From 2-01-FULL-49-17 sp035549275 (lineage in GTDB: Bacteria > Patescibacteriota > Minisyncoccia > 2-02-FULL-40-12 > GWA2-44-9): a stretch of 10,407 bases of DNA. The notes under the pieces were generated by a model. It was not told where the DNA came from. It saw only the letters and a program-made list of their open reading frames with translations, and made no database searches. This document shows, piece after piece, positions 1 to 6,745 of this stretch (its first letter is position 1; the number at the start of each line of letters is the position of its first letter). The stretch covers positions 1 through 10,407 of the forward strand of contig DASZRH010000035.1 in the NCBI GenBank assembly GCA_035549275.1, read 5' to 3'. The position numbers were made by a program, and so were the translations under genes.

Positions 1-2
1 AA

Positions 3-1016
3 TTTGAAATTTTGCCTGGCTATCGCGGTTTTGCGCGATCGGCCGGCCACCTCTACGGCGCCGCTTCATATATTATCCGAACTCCGGCCGGCCACCGCGG
101 CTGGTTTACGGGGGATTGGGCGGCGCATTCGATGCCGACGATTCTGGGCATGGACGGCTGGGATGCCGTTCCCGCCGAATGGCTGCCGGATCAAATCTGG
201 GGTACTGACTTTACGCACGCCCTGGAACAGGCCCATTCGAAAGTTTCGACCCTACTGGCCTATCAGCGCCTGATTCAACGGGCGCAGTCCGCGCATCAGC
301 TTGGATTGTCGCTGCTAATTCTGGGACCGGCTCAAGGCAAGGCCCAGGATTTCACCGCCTATCTCTCCGAAGCCGGCCTGCCGTGTTACGTTGACGGACC
401 GATGGCACATCGTTTCTTCGATCTCTACTGCAATTTTCCGTGGTCCGATCATGAGCGAAAGCCGGCACCGCTAGGCGCCGATCCGCTTATCCGACCGGTC
501 GAGGGCTACCGCCATCGGCAGGCGCTTTTGGAAAGCGCCGATCCGATGATTGTCTACACCACTTCCATGACCGGCGAGGGAATCGCTTTCCAATATCTAA
601 AAGAAGTTCTCACCCGGGAAAACTGGATCGTGGCTTCAAGCTCGTACAATTTTCCCGATACGCCGATCTGGAAACTGCATCAGCTGGTCAGAAAATATCC
701 GGAATATTCGGGAAATGAAGACCGACGCACGATCGAACTTTCAAGCGAATGGGAAGGAACGACGACGCGTGTCGTCATTCCAGTCCGCGCCGCGGTCGAA
801 CACCTCGGCGTTACGCGCCACTCTACGATCGTTGATTGCTGCAGCACGCTGGCCGAACTGATCGAAAAGCGCGGCGGCGAAAAACTTGATCGCATCCTGG
901 TCGGCCACACGGCGCCGGAGAATATCCCGGCCCTGGGCCCGATGCTTGCGCCGTATGTGAAGTCTGAAGAACACGCACTTCTGCCGGCCGCTCGCGGCAC
1001 GGCGGTTAACGTGTAA
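3..1016 (+). CDS. Metallo-beta-lactamase/beta-CASP family protein, 5' truncated by the window edge
   Basis: The reading frame is open from base 3, so the N-terminal half, including the HxHxDH metal motif, lies outside the window. A TTG at 12-14 is an in-frame codon, not a credible start. What remains looks like the second half of an MBL/beta-CASP protein, a family of RNA nucleases and related hydrolases (RNase J, CPSF73). Visible are AGHLYGAASY (motif 3 His), FTGDW (motif 4 Asp), then beta-CASP features: YVDGPMA, the glycine-rich TTSMTGEG in place of the usual SGMLTGG, RHSTIVD near the motif B position, and ILVGHTAPENI near the motif C position (VHGE in relatives). The acidic motif A is not clear: the expected E-S/T-T-Y-G segment reads WGTDFTH. 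It ends in TAA overlapping a hairpin terminator and converges with the Nudix gene. The fold assignment is fairly sure; whether it is a nuclease is open because several catalytic motifs deviate. Confidence 0.7.
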   Translation, partial: FEILPGYRGFARSAGHLYGAASYIIRTPAGHRGWFTGDWAAHSMPTILGMDGWDAVPAEWLPDQIWGTDFTHALEQAHSKVSTLLAYQRLIQRAQSAHQLGLSLLILGPAQGKAQDFTAYLSEAGLPCYVDGPMAHRFFDLYCNFPWSDHERKPAPLGADPLIRPVEGYRHRQALLESADPMIVYTTSMTGEGIAFQYLKEVLTRENWIVASSSYNFPDTPIWKLHQLVRKYPEYSGNEDRRTIELSSEWEGTTTRVVIPVRAAVEHLGVTRHSTIVDCCSTLAELIEKRGGEKLDRILVGHTAPENIPALGPMLAPYVKSEEHALLPAARGTAVNV

Positions 1017-1047
1017 CGGGATCCCTTCGGGATCCCGTTTTATTTTT
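1015..1047 (+). terminator. Rho-independent terminator of the beta-CASP gene
   Basis: An 11-bp perfect stem (1015-1025 with 1029-1039) closes a TTC loop and is followed by TTATTTTT. It begins inside the stop codon of the upstream gene, so the transcript ends almost at once after the coding region. Confidence 0.85.
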
Positions 1048-1050
1048 GCT

Positions 1051-1088
1051 GAAACGGAAAACCCCCAGGCGCTTCGCGCCTGGGGGTT
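1051..1088 (-). terminator. Rho-independent terminator of the Nudix gene
   Basis: A 13-bp perfect stem (1060-1072 with 1076-1088), with a GAA loop on the minus strand, starts 4 nt after the Nudix stop codon. It is followed on that strand by TTTCCGTTTC, a broken T-tract. With the hairpin at 1015-1047 it separates the two convergent genes. Read on the plus strand it could also act as a backup stop (followed by TGTTGTTA). Confidence 0.75.
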
Positions 1089-1092
1089 GTTG

Positions 1093-1803
1093 TTACGTGT
1101 GAAGATTCAGGTTTTTGAAGGCCAGCCAGAAAATGGCATGGCCGTGAAAGAACTTATCGCTTTGAATGCGCCGGTCAATTTCTTCTGCCGTTTCCTTGCG
1201 GGCCCACACTTGGTCTGCTCCGGGGCTGACCGGAGTTTCGGCCGAAGCGGTTGTCCAGAAAAAGACACGGAAATAGTTGTTGCGGTGTTCGTAGCTGATC
1301 AGATTTTCCTCGGTAACCGAGAGGGCGACCTTGATCCCGGCGAAGCCTTCTTCCTGGGCTTCGCGGATCGCGGCGGCCATGATGGTTTCATCCGTCGGAT
1401 CTTTTTTGCCGAAGATAAATCCGGGAAGATCGCGGTCAGAATCCTGGATCACCAAAAAGGTGGGCGGGTTGGACAGGAATTTTACAATCAGGCCGGCACC
1501 CTGCGGGACATCGCCCTGAATTTTACGCTGATCGGTCCAGGCTCGAAAATATTTGGGCCGGGCGAGTTCCGTTTCCAGGGCGATGCGCCGGAGGAGCAGT
1601 TCGGAAACGTTGGTGAGACGTTCCGGCTGGCGGGGTATACGGCGCCGTTTCTTCTTGGCTTCCGAAAAGGAGCGGGCATTGGTCTTGCGGCGCTTGAGAA
1701 ATCGTTTCAGCTGGGCCAGGTCGTCGGCCATGATTCGATTCAGCCGGCGGCTGGCAACCAGAACATTGCCGTTTCGGACTTCCACGCGTGCATTGTTCGC
1801 CAT
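1093..1803 (-). CDS. Nudix hydrolase with a basic N-terminal extension
   Basis: Nudix proteins hydrolyse nucleoside diphosphates linked to another group, using a divalent metal held by the Nudix box; the substrate here is unknown. The C-terminal half (about residues 100-236) carries the box at 132-154: G132, E139, then R147-E148-A-Q-E151-E152-x-F, an intact REXXEEXG core. The spacing between Gly and the first Glu is six residues, not the canonical five. Residues about 30-60 are very basic (KRFLKRRK, KKKRRR), suggesting nucleic-acid or ribosome contact. The frame is open back to a TTG at 1842, but that codon lies inside the rpsA terminator stem-loop. ATG at 1803 (protein MANNARVEV, 236 aa) is therefore preferred. 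No Shine-Dalgarno is visible. It lies 71 bp downstream of rpsA on the same strand and ends in its own terminator. The Nudix assignment is secure; the function is not. Confidence 0.85.
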   Translation of the reverse strand: MANNARVEVRNGNVLVASRRLNRIMADDLAQLKRFLKRRKTNARSFSEAKKKRRRIPRQPERLTNVSELLLRRIALETELARPKYFRAWTDQRKIQGDVPQGAGLIVKFLSNPPTFLVIQDSDRDLPGFIFGKKDPTDETIMAAAIREAQEEGFAGIKVALSVTEENLISYEHRNNYFRVFFWTTASAETPVSPGADQVWARKETAEEIDRRIQSDKFFHGHAIFWLAFKNLNLHT

Positions 1804-1824
1804 ACTGGCCAAAACGATGACATA

Positions 1825-1861
1825 ATTAAAACCGCCTGTCAATATGACAGGCGGTTTTAAT
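1825..1861 (-). terminator. Rho-independent terminator of rpsA
   Basis: A 16-bp perfect stem (1825-1840 with 1846-1861) has a 5-nt loop. On the minus strand it lies 13 nt after the rpsA stop, and its 3' arm ends in GGCGGTTTTAATT. The stem is also A/T-paired at its base, so it may work on both strands. It separates rpsA from the Nudix gene. Confidence 0.85.
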
Positions 1862-1874
1862 GCGGCAGGAGAAA

Positions 1875-2969
1875 CTAGTTCTTCTTATCGAGCGTCAGGG
1901 TCAGCTTGTGTTCCTTGGCTTCAATCGCCACGATTGCCATGTCGTATTCCTGGCCGGCCGACAGCGCTTCTTGGGGTGCTTGGCCGGCGAGTTCCGCTAC
2001 TGGAATGAATCCGACGATATCGCCGGCAAGTTCAACGAAAGCGCCGCTATTGCGGATTTTGGTCACGCGGCCGCGGACTTTCTGGCCGACTTGGTACTTG
2101 GCATCAATCGTCAGCCACGGGTCTTCTTTGAGCGCTTTGAGCGACAATGAGACGCGGCCGCCGTCGAGATTAATGATCTTGGCGGAAACTTGATCGCCCG
2201 GGCGCAGTATTTCGCGGGGATCTTCGATGAACTTCCAATCAATTTCCGAAGAATGAATCAAGCCGTCGAGCGTTTCGCTTAGTTTAACGAATGCGCCAAA
2301 ATCGGTGACTTCGGTGATAGTGCCTTCTACGATATCGCCAACCTTGAGCTTGGCAATCTCTTCTTTGACGGCTTCTTCCTGGATCGCGCGCTCGGAGACG
2401 ATGAGTTTGTTCTCGTTTTCGTTGAAATCAAGAATTTTGACGCGGAAAACCTGGCCTTTGAATTTCTGAAGGGCCTGGACGATCTTGGTCGTATCGCCGC
2501 CTTCGACTTTCGGATAGTGCTCCGATGAAAGCTGGGAGAGAGGGAGAAAGCCCTGAACGCCGCTGACTTCGACGATGAGGCCGCCCTTATTGATATTAAC
2601 AATCGGGGTTTCGATGATCTTGTCTTGCTCCTTGAGTTCTTTGATGTCTTGCCAGGCGGTTGTTACCTGGGCCGCGCGCAGCGAGAGTTCACGATAGCCT
2701 TCGTTATTCTCCAGCTCGATGAGCATGGCCGAAACCTGGTCGCCGGCTTTTAAAGTTCGCATGCGGTCCGGGTTGTCATAGAATTCGCCGGGATAGACGA
2801 TGCCGATGCCGATGGAACCCAAGTCAACGATCACGCTGCCCTTGGATACATTAATGATGGTGCCGTGCAAAATGTTGCCCGGCTTGGGAAGGAAAAATTC
2901 CTCTTTCGACAAGAGGTCCTTCATTGATTTGATTTCAGACTGTTGTAGATTCACGTTCGTATCGGACAT
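1875..2969 (-). CDS. rpsA: 30S ribosomal protein S1, four-domain form
   Basis: S1 binds single-stranded mRNA and helps load it on the 30S subunit. The 364-aa product contains four S1 (OB-fold) repeats: about residues 31-99, 115-194, 211-281 and 295-362. The third is the most canonical (GDIVEGTITEVTDFGAFVKL, then GLIHSSE and a closing VSLSLKAL). Enterobacterial S1 has six repeats and about 557 residues; four-repeat forms are common in Gram-positives and Patescibacteria. The frame is open upstream to 3269, but residues translated from there are low-complexity Pro/Arg/Gly sequence from the intergenic palindrome. ATG at 2969 (MSDTNVNLQQ) is therefore chosen. Only a weak AAGG sits 3 nt before it. 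A sigma70-type promoter lies about 70-100 bp upstream and a strong terminator follows the stop. Identity is secure; the start is likely. Confidence 0.93.
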   Translation of the reverse strand: MSDTNVNLQQSEIKSMKDLLSKEEFFLPKPGNILHGTIINVSKGSVIVDLGSIGIGIVYPGEFYDNPDRMRTLKAGDQVSAMLIELENNEGYRELSLRAAQVTTAWQDIKELKEQDKIIETPIVNINKGGLIVEVSGVQGFLPLSQLSSEHYPKVEGGDTTKIVQALQKFKGQVFRVKILDFNENENKLIVSERAIQEEAVKEEIAKLKVGDIVEGTITEVTDFGAFVKLSETLDGLIHSSEIDWKFIEDPREILRPGDQVSAKIINLDGGRVSLSLKALKEDPWLTIDAKYQVGQKVRGRVTKIRNSGAFVELAGDIVGFIPVAELAGQAPQEALSAGQEYDMAIVAIEAKEHKLTLTLDKKN

Positions 2970-3037
2970 GGGCCTTGGACGGACGTTGTGCACGACCGAC
3001 AGCCGATCCCCGAAATTAGAGATTTTACAACCCTCAT

Positions 3038-3066
3038 ATCCTACCAAACTTTTTTCAAAATGGCAA
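3038..3066 (-). promoter_or_regulatory. Probable sigma70-type promoter for rpsA
   Basis: On the minus strand TTGCCA (3061-3066, 5/6 match to the -35 consensus) is separated by exactly 17 bp from TAGGAT (3038-3043, 4/6 match to -10). Transcription would start near 3031, giving a leader of about 60 nt before the rpsA ATG. A second -10-like word, TAAAAT (3022-3027), lies further downstream without a clear -35. Confidence 0.45.
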
Positions 3067-3129
3067 GGATTCGTCTGGCCAAGGGGTTTTGGGATCGCGT
3101 CATCAGAAATTTGTCGGAAATTTGGGCGA

Positions 3130-3233
3130 GACTGCCGTCTCTGGCCCGGGGAACGTCCGGAGGCGGGTAGCCGAGGTAGAGCAAAAATTCCAGCAGGAAT
3201 TTTATGCGGCCCCCCAGGCCAGAGGCGGCAGTC
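3130..3233. repeat. Large imperfect palindrome with a nested inner hairpin
   Basis: Two 22-nt arms (3130-3151 and 3212-3233) are complementary at 20 positions, with one G-T wobble (3138/3225) and one mismatch (3147/3216). Inside the 60-nt interior is a second hairpin: 3181-3191 pairs with 3196-3207 around AGCA, with a single bulged base. The element lies between the divergent rpsA and MBL promoters and outside both predicted transcripts. It could be a palindromic intergenic repeat or miniature mobile element, a small structured RNA gene, or a protein-binding site. The trinucleotide CGA sits on both sides (3127-3129 and 3233-3235, the latter sharing one base with the arm), too short to prove a target duplication. 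The rest of the 308-bp gap (2970-3277) holds the two promoters and three AAATTT words, and no credible gene. Confidence 0.6.
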
Positions 3234-3240
3234 GAAGCTC

Positions 3241-3269
3241 TTGTTTTCCAGCCTCAAATTTGCTATCAT
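3241..3269 (+). promoter_or_regulatory. Probable sigma70-type promoter for the MBL-gyrA operon
   Basis: TTGTTT (3241-3246) and TATCAT (3264-3269) are spaced by exactly 17 bp. A start site 7-9 nt after the -10 falls at or 1-2 nt before the ATG at 3278, so the mRNA would be leaderless or nearly so. The spacer contains the 8-bp palindrome CAAATTTG (3255-3262). Confidence 0.5.
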
Positions 3270-3277
3270 ACGGCCAT

Positions 3278-3913
3278 ATGACCATCACTTGGTTCGGCCA
3301 ATCGTGCTTTCGCCTTGAAGCAAAAGAGGGCAGCGTCCTCATTGATCCTTTTGCCAAGGAAATCGGCTTGAAACCGCCGAGAATCAAGGATGACGTAGTA
3401 CTCGTTACGCATCAGCACCGCGACCACAACGCCATCGAAGACGCAAATTCTGAAGCGTTTATTATCCAGAACCCTGGTGAATATGAAAAGCAAGGCATCG
3501 CCGTTCGTGGCATCGCTTCGTTTCATGATGATAAGGAAGGCGCTGAACGCGGGCCGAACACTATCTACCTCATCAAGGCCGAAGACTTGACTCTCTGCCA
3601 TCTCGGTGACTTGGGCCAGAAAGCTTTGACCGACCAGCAAGTTGAAGCGATCGGCGACGTGGATGTCCTGATGATCCCCGTCGGCGGCACGTACACGCTT
3701 GGCGCCAAAGAGGCGGCTGAAGTGATCAGCCAGATCGAGCCCAAGGTAATCATTCCCATGCACTACAAACTTCCTGGTATTCAAAGTCCGATCGAAAGCG
3801 CCGACAAATTCGTGAAAGAAATTGGCTTGACTCCCGAGCGGACCGAGAAATACAAAATCACCGGCAAAACCTTGCCGACCGAGGAAATTAAATTAGTCCT
3901 GCTGACCATCTAA
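3278..3913 (+). CDS. MBL-fold metal-dependent hydrolase (UPF0173/YtkL-like)
   Basis: The 211-aa protein has a complete metallo-beta-lactamase metal set: THQHRDH at 44-50 (H45, H47, D49, H50), H83 in SFHDD, D111 in HLGDLG and H162 in PMHY. The opening MTITWFGQSCFRLE and the ending IIPMHYKLPG resemble the L-ascorbate-6-phosphate-lactonase-like/UPF0173 group of small MBL proteins, whose substrates are mostly unknown. There is no signal peptide, so it should be cytoplasmic. The frame stays open upstream to 3089, but that stretch is intergenic palindrome sequence. The family N-terminus and the promoter spacing both support ATG 3278. It heads a run with the small membrane protein (4-nt gap) and gyrA. 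The gene family is secure; the reaction is not known. Confidence 0.87.
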   Translation: MTITWFGQSCFRLEAKEGSVLIDPFAKEIGLKPPRIKDDVVLVTHQHRDHNAIEDANSEAFIIQNPGEYEKQGIAVRGIASFHDDKEGAERGPNTIYLIKAEDLTLCHLGDLGQKALTDQQVEAIGDVDVLMIPVGGTYTLGAKEAAEVISQIEPKVIIPMHYKLPGIQSPIESADKFVKEIGLTPERTEKYKITGKTLPTEEIKLVLLTI

Positions 3914-3917
3914 ATCT

Positions 3918-4253
3918 ATGAAATCCCTTATCCGAGACATTCGCAACCAGCCTGATCATGTTCGAGAGTTGCTCGTGCTTCTTTGCACTGTGGTTGTTGG
4001 CGCCGGGATCGGTATGATATGGTTTCATTCGTTCAAGCAGGACGTCTATGCCTTGCTAAACCCGCAGCCGGAGCAATCGGACGATCGAAGCTTCGCTTCC
4101 GACACTACCTCGCTCTTCGGCTATATCGGCAAAGCCTTCAGCCAGAGCAAGGCCCAGATTGAGAACTTTATCGCGGGTTCGGACTCGAAAGAACCGGCAA
4201 CGTCTCAAGAATCCGGCCAGCCGCACGCGCTGCCTGTAACCGGAAATAAATAA
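3918..4253 (+). CDS. Small single-pass membrane protein, unknown function
   Basis: I do not recognise this 111-aa protein. It has a charged N-terminus (MKSLIRDIRN) and one hydrophobic helix at about 17-37 (ELLVLLCTVVVGAGIGMIWF). A polar, Ser/Gln/Asp-rich tail of about 70 residues shows no recognisable domain. With the short basic segment before the helix, the tail may face outward, but topology is uncertain. ATG is 4 nt after the MBL stop, the gyrA ATG is 3 nt after its own stop, and none of the three has a Shine-Dalgarno; its expression is therefore probably tied to both neighbours. A length of 112 codons in a tightly packed operon and the transmembrane pattern support a real gene. Confidence 0.75.
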   Translation: MKSLIRDIRNQPDHVRELLVLLCTVVVGAGIGMIWFHSFKQDVYALLNPQPEQSDDRSFASDTTSLFGYIGKAFSQSKAQIENFIAGSDSKEPATSQESGQPHALPVTGNK

Positions 4254-4256
4254 CCT

Positions 4257-6686
4257 ATGCCAAACGGAATTCAACCCCGCGAAATTACGGAGGAAGTCCA
4301 GCAGTCGTATTTAGAATACGCGATGAGCGTCATTGTCGCGCGCGCCTTGCCGGACGTCCGCGACGGTCTCAAGCCGGTTCATCGCCGCATTTTGTACGCC
4401 ATGAATCGCATGGGCCTGACTTCGGGCGCCAAGTATCGCAAAAGCGCGACCGTGGTCGGGGAAGTGCTCGGCAAATATCACCCGCATGGCGATGCCGCTG
4501 TCTACGATGCGCTGGCCCGCATGGCCCAGGATTTCTCGCTCCGCTATCCGTTGGTGGATGGCCAGGGTAACTTCGGTTCAATTGACGGCGATGCACCAGC
4601 GGCAATGCGGTATACCGAGGCCCGTATGACGGCCATTTCCGAGCTGATTCTTTCCGATATCGAAAAAGAAACCGTTGATTTTCGCGATAACTATGACGGC
4701 TCGCACCAGGAACCGGTCGTGCTGCCGACGCGCGTCCCGAGTTTGCTTATCAACGGCCAGGTCGGCATTGCCGTCGGTATGGCCACCAATATTCCGCCGC
4801 ACAACTTGAATGAAGTTCTGGACGCCATGATCCATCTTATCGATCACGACGATGCCGATCTGAAAGACCTGATGGAATTTGTGAAAGGTCCCGATTTTCC
4901 GACCGCCGGTACCATCTACAATGAACACGACATCATGAACGCCTATGCTTCCGGCCGCGGGCCGATCGTGATGCGCGGCAAAGCCGAGATCGTCGAAAAC
5001 AAAAAGGGCTTCCAGATCATCGTCACCGAGATTCCGTACCAAGTGAACAAAGCGGAATTAATTGCCCATATCGCCGAATTGGTCATGGGCAAAGAAAGAA
5101 AGATCGACGGCATTAAGGACATCCGCGACGAATCGGATAAGGACGGTCTGCGCATTGCCATTGATCTGAAGCAGGACGCGTTTCCGCGCAAGATTCTCAA
5201 CCAGCTTTTCAAATACACGGAACTCCAAAAAACGTTCCACCTCAACATGATCGCGCTGGTGGACGGCATTCAGCCGCAGGTTCTGGGTCTGAAGGGCATG
5301 CTTGAAAAATTCATCGAGCATCGCCGCGAAGTCGTTATCCGCCGCAGCCGCCATGAGCTCCAAAAGGCCAAAGACCGAGCCCATATCCTTGAAGGATTGA
5401 AAAAGGCTCTTGATCACATTGATGAGATCATCAAAATCATCCGCGCGTCGGCTTCCAAGGAAGACGCGGCGGCTAATTTGATCAAGAAGTTTAAGTTTTC
5501 AGACAAACAGGCCGCAGCAATTTTGGATATGCGCCTTCAGGCGCTGGCCGGTCTTGAACGCAAGAAAATCGAAGATGAATTGGACGAGAAGCTCAAATTG
5601 ATCGCATTTTTGGAGGATTTGCTCAAGAGTCCCAAGAAGATTCTCGGTGTCGTCAAGGAAGAATTCAAAGAAATCCGAGAACAGCACGGCGACGAGCGCC
5701 GCACTAAAGTCGTGAAATCCGCGCTGCGCGAGATCGGCGAGGAAGAACTGATTCCTGAAGAGGATTCCTTGTTTATGATTACGCGCGACGGCTACATCAA
5801 GCGCATGGCGCCCGATACGCTCCGCACCCAAAAGCGGGGCGGTAAGGGCCTGATCGGCATGGCCACCAAAGAAGAGGATACTATCTCGCATTTCTTTTTG
5901 GCCAATACCCACGACAGTGTTCTCTTCTTTACCAATACCGGCAAAGTTTTCCAGACGAAAGGATATGAAGTGCCGGAATCGTCCCGCACCGCCAAGGGCA
6001 AAGCAATCGTCAATTTTCTTCAAGTTTCGCCGAATGATCAGATTACGGCCGTAGTTCCAATTCCCAAGGGCCAAAAGCGCATGTATCTGTTCATGGCCAC
6101 CGATCATGGCATCATCAAAAAAGTTGAAATGGATGCGTTCGATCAGGTCCGCCGCAGCGGCATGATCGCCATCAAGCTCAAAGGCGACGATCGCCTCGGC
6201 TGGGTGCTGGGTACGTCGGGCGACGATCAAATCATCATGACGACAACGGCCGGAAACGCCATTCGATTTAAAGAAAAAGACGTCCGGCCCATGGGCCGCA
6301 GCGCGGCCGGCGTGCTTGGCGTTCGTTTGGAAAAGGGCCAAAGGGTGGTTGGCGCGGACGTGATTCCGTCCGGTGCTGAGAAGGGCCTCCAATTGCTTGC
6401 GGTCATGGAGAACGGCTACGGCAAGCGCACTGATCTGAAGTTCTATAAACTGCAAAAGCGCGGCGGGCACGGCATTATGACGGCCAATATCACGCCTAAG
6501 ACCGGCGAATTAGTCTCCGCTCACGTGACCTCGGAAGAAAACAAGGAACTGATTGCCGTCTCCCGCAAGGGGCAAGTGATCCGAACTGAAATCGGGGGGA
6601 TTTCGGTGCTGGGCCGCGCGACGCAAGGCGTTCGTATCATGAAACTGGATGCCGGCGATAAGCTTGCTTCGGTGGTGATCGCTTAG
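4257..6686 (+). CDS. gyrA: DNA gyrase subunit A
   Basis: GyrA is the DNA-cleaving and rejoining subunit of the A2B2 gyrase, which introduces negative supercoils using ATP bound by GyrB. The 809-aa product has the full plan: winged-helix breakage-reunion domain with catalytic Tyr119 in AAMRYTEARM, coiled-coil tower and C-gate to about residue 490, then a C-terminal beta-pinwheel. The GyrA box Q525-K-R-G-G-K-G531, needed for DNA wrapping, marks it as gyrase and not topoisomerase IV ParC. In the quinolone-determining region (GKYHPHGDAAVYD) Ala80 replaces E. coli Ser83, while the Asp87 equivalent (D84) is kept. The protein stops directly after the pinwheel (KLASVVIA), without the acidic tail of E. 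coli GyrA. ATG is 3 nt after the preceding stop with no visible Shine-Dalgarno. No gyrB lies in the window. Confidence 0.97.
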   Translation: MPNGIQPREITEEVQQSYLEYAMSVIVARALPDVRDGLKPVHRRILYAMNRMGLTSGAKYRKSATVVGEVLGKYHPHGDAAVYDALARMAQDFSLRYPLVDGQGNFGSIDGDAPAAMRYTEARMTAISELILSDIEKETVDFRDNYDGSHQEPVVLPTRVPSLLINGQVGIAVGMATNIPPHNLNEVLDAMIHLIDHDDADLKDLMEFVKGPDFPTAGTIYNEHDIMNAYASGRGPIVMRGKAEIVENKKGFQIIVTEIPYQVNKAELIAHIAELVMGKERKIDGIKDIRDESDKDGLRIAIDLKQDAFPRKILNQLFKYTELQKTFHLNMIALVDGIQPQVLGLKGMLEKFIEHRREVVIRRSRHELQKAKDRAHILEGLKKALDHIDEIIKIIRASASKEDAAANLIKKFKFSDKQAAAILDMRLQALAGLERKKIEDELDEKLKLIAFLEDLLKSPKKILGVVKEEFKEIREQHGDERRTKVVKSALREIGEEELIPEEDSLFMITRDGYIKRMAPDTLRTQKRGGKGLIGMATKEEDTISHFFLANTHDSVLFFTNTGKVFQTKGYEVPESSRTAKGKAIVNFLQVSPNDQITAVVPIPKGQKRMYLFMATDHGIIKKVEMDAFDQVRRSGMIAIKLKGDDRLGWVLGTSGDDQIIMTTTAGNAIRFKEKDVRPMGRSAAGVLGVRLEKGQRVVGADVIPSGAEKGLQLLAVMENGYGKRTDLKFYKLQKRGGHGIMTANITPKTGELVSAHVTSEENKELIAVSRKGQVIRTEIGGISVLGRATQGVRIMKLDAGDKLASVVIA

Positions 6687-6707
6687 AACTCAATTTTTGG
6701 GTATAAG

Positions 6708-6739
6708 TTGATAACTTTTCGGGCTTGAAATGATAAAAT
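6708..6739 (+). promoter_or_regulatory. Possible promoter for the methyltransferase/envelope operon
   Basis: TAAAAT (6734-6739, 5/6 match to -10) ends 6 nt before the GTG at 6746. TTGATA (6708-6713) is a fair -35, but the spacing to TAAAAT is 20 bp; an 18-bp alternative uses the weaker GATAAA (6732-6737). With either, the start site would fall close to the GTG, giving a leaderless or near-leaderless message. Confidence 0.35.
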
Positions 6740-6745
6740 AGGAAG

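Noticed and set aside
1804..1842. Longer Nudix reading frame starting at TTG 1842
   Set aside because: The extra 13 codons come from the rpsA terminator hairpin; ATG 1803 starts just after it.
1837..1842. Perfect TTGACA (-35) on the minus strand before the Nudix gene
   Set aside because: It is part of the loop and stem of the rpsA terminator, and no good -10 lies 16-18 bp downstream.
2970..3269. 100-residue N-terminal extension of ribosomal protein S1
   Set aside because: The extension reads through the intergenic palindrome and the likely promoter, and has no S1-like content; ATG 2969 fits the family.
3089..3277. 63-residue N-terminal extension of the MBL hydrolase
   Set aside because: It is read from palindrome and promoter sequence; the MBL fold begins directly at MTITWFGQS.
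3266..3784. 172-codon open frame antisense to the MBL hydrolase
   Set aside because: The plus-strand frame carries all the conserved metal ligands; the antisense product has no domain.
5499..6470. 323-codon open frame on the minus strand within gyrA
   Set aside because: It is antisense to the conserved GyrA C-terminal domain and shows no recognisable protein features; it is a composition shadow.
6705..6719. AAGTT-GAT-AACTT hairpin as a gyrA terminator
   Set aside because: A five-pair, A/T-rich stem with only a short T run is too weak; it also overlaps the possible -35 of the next gene.
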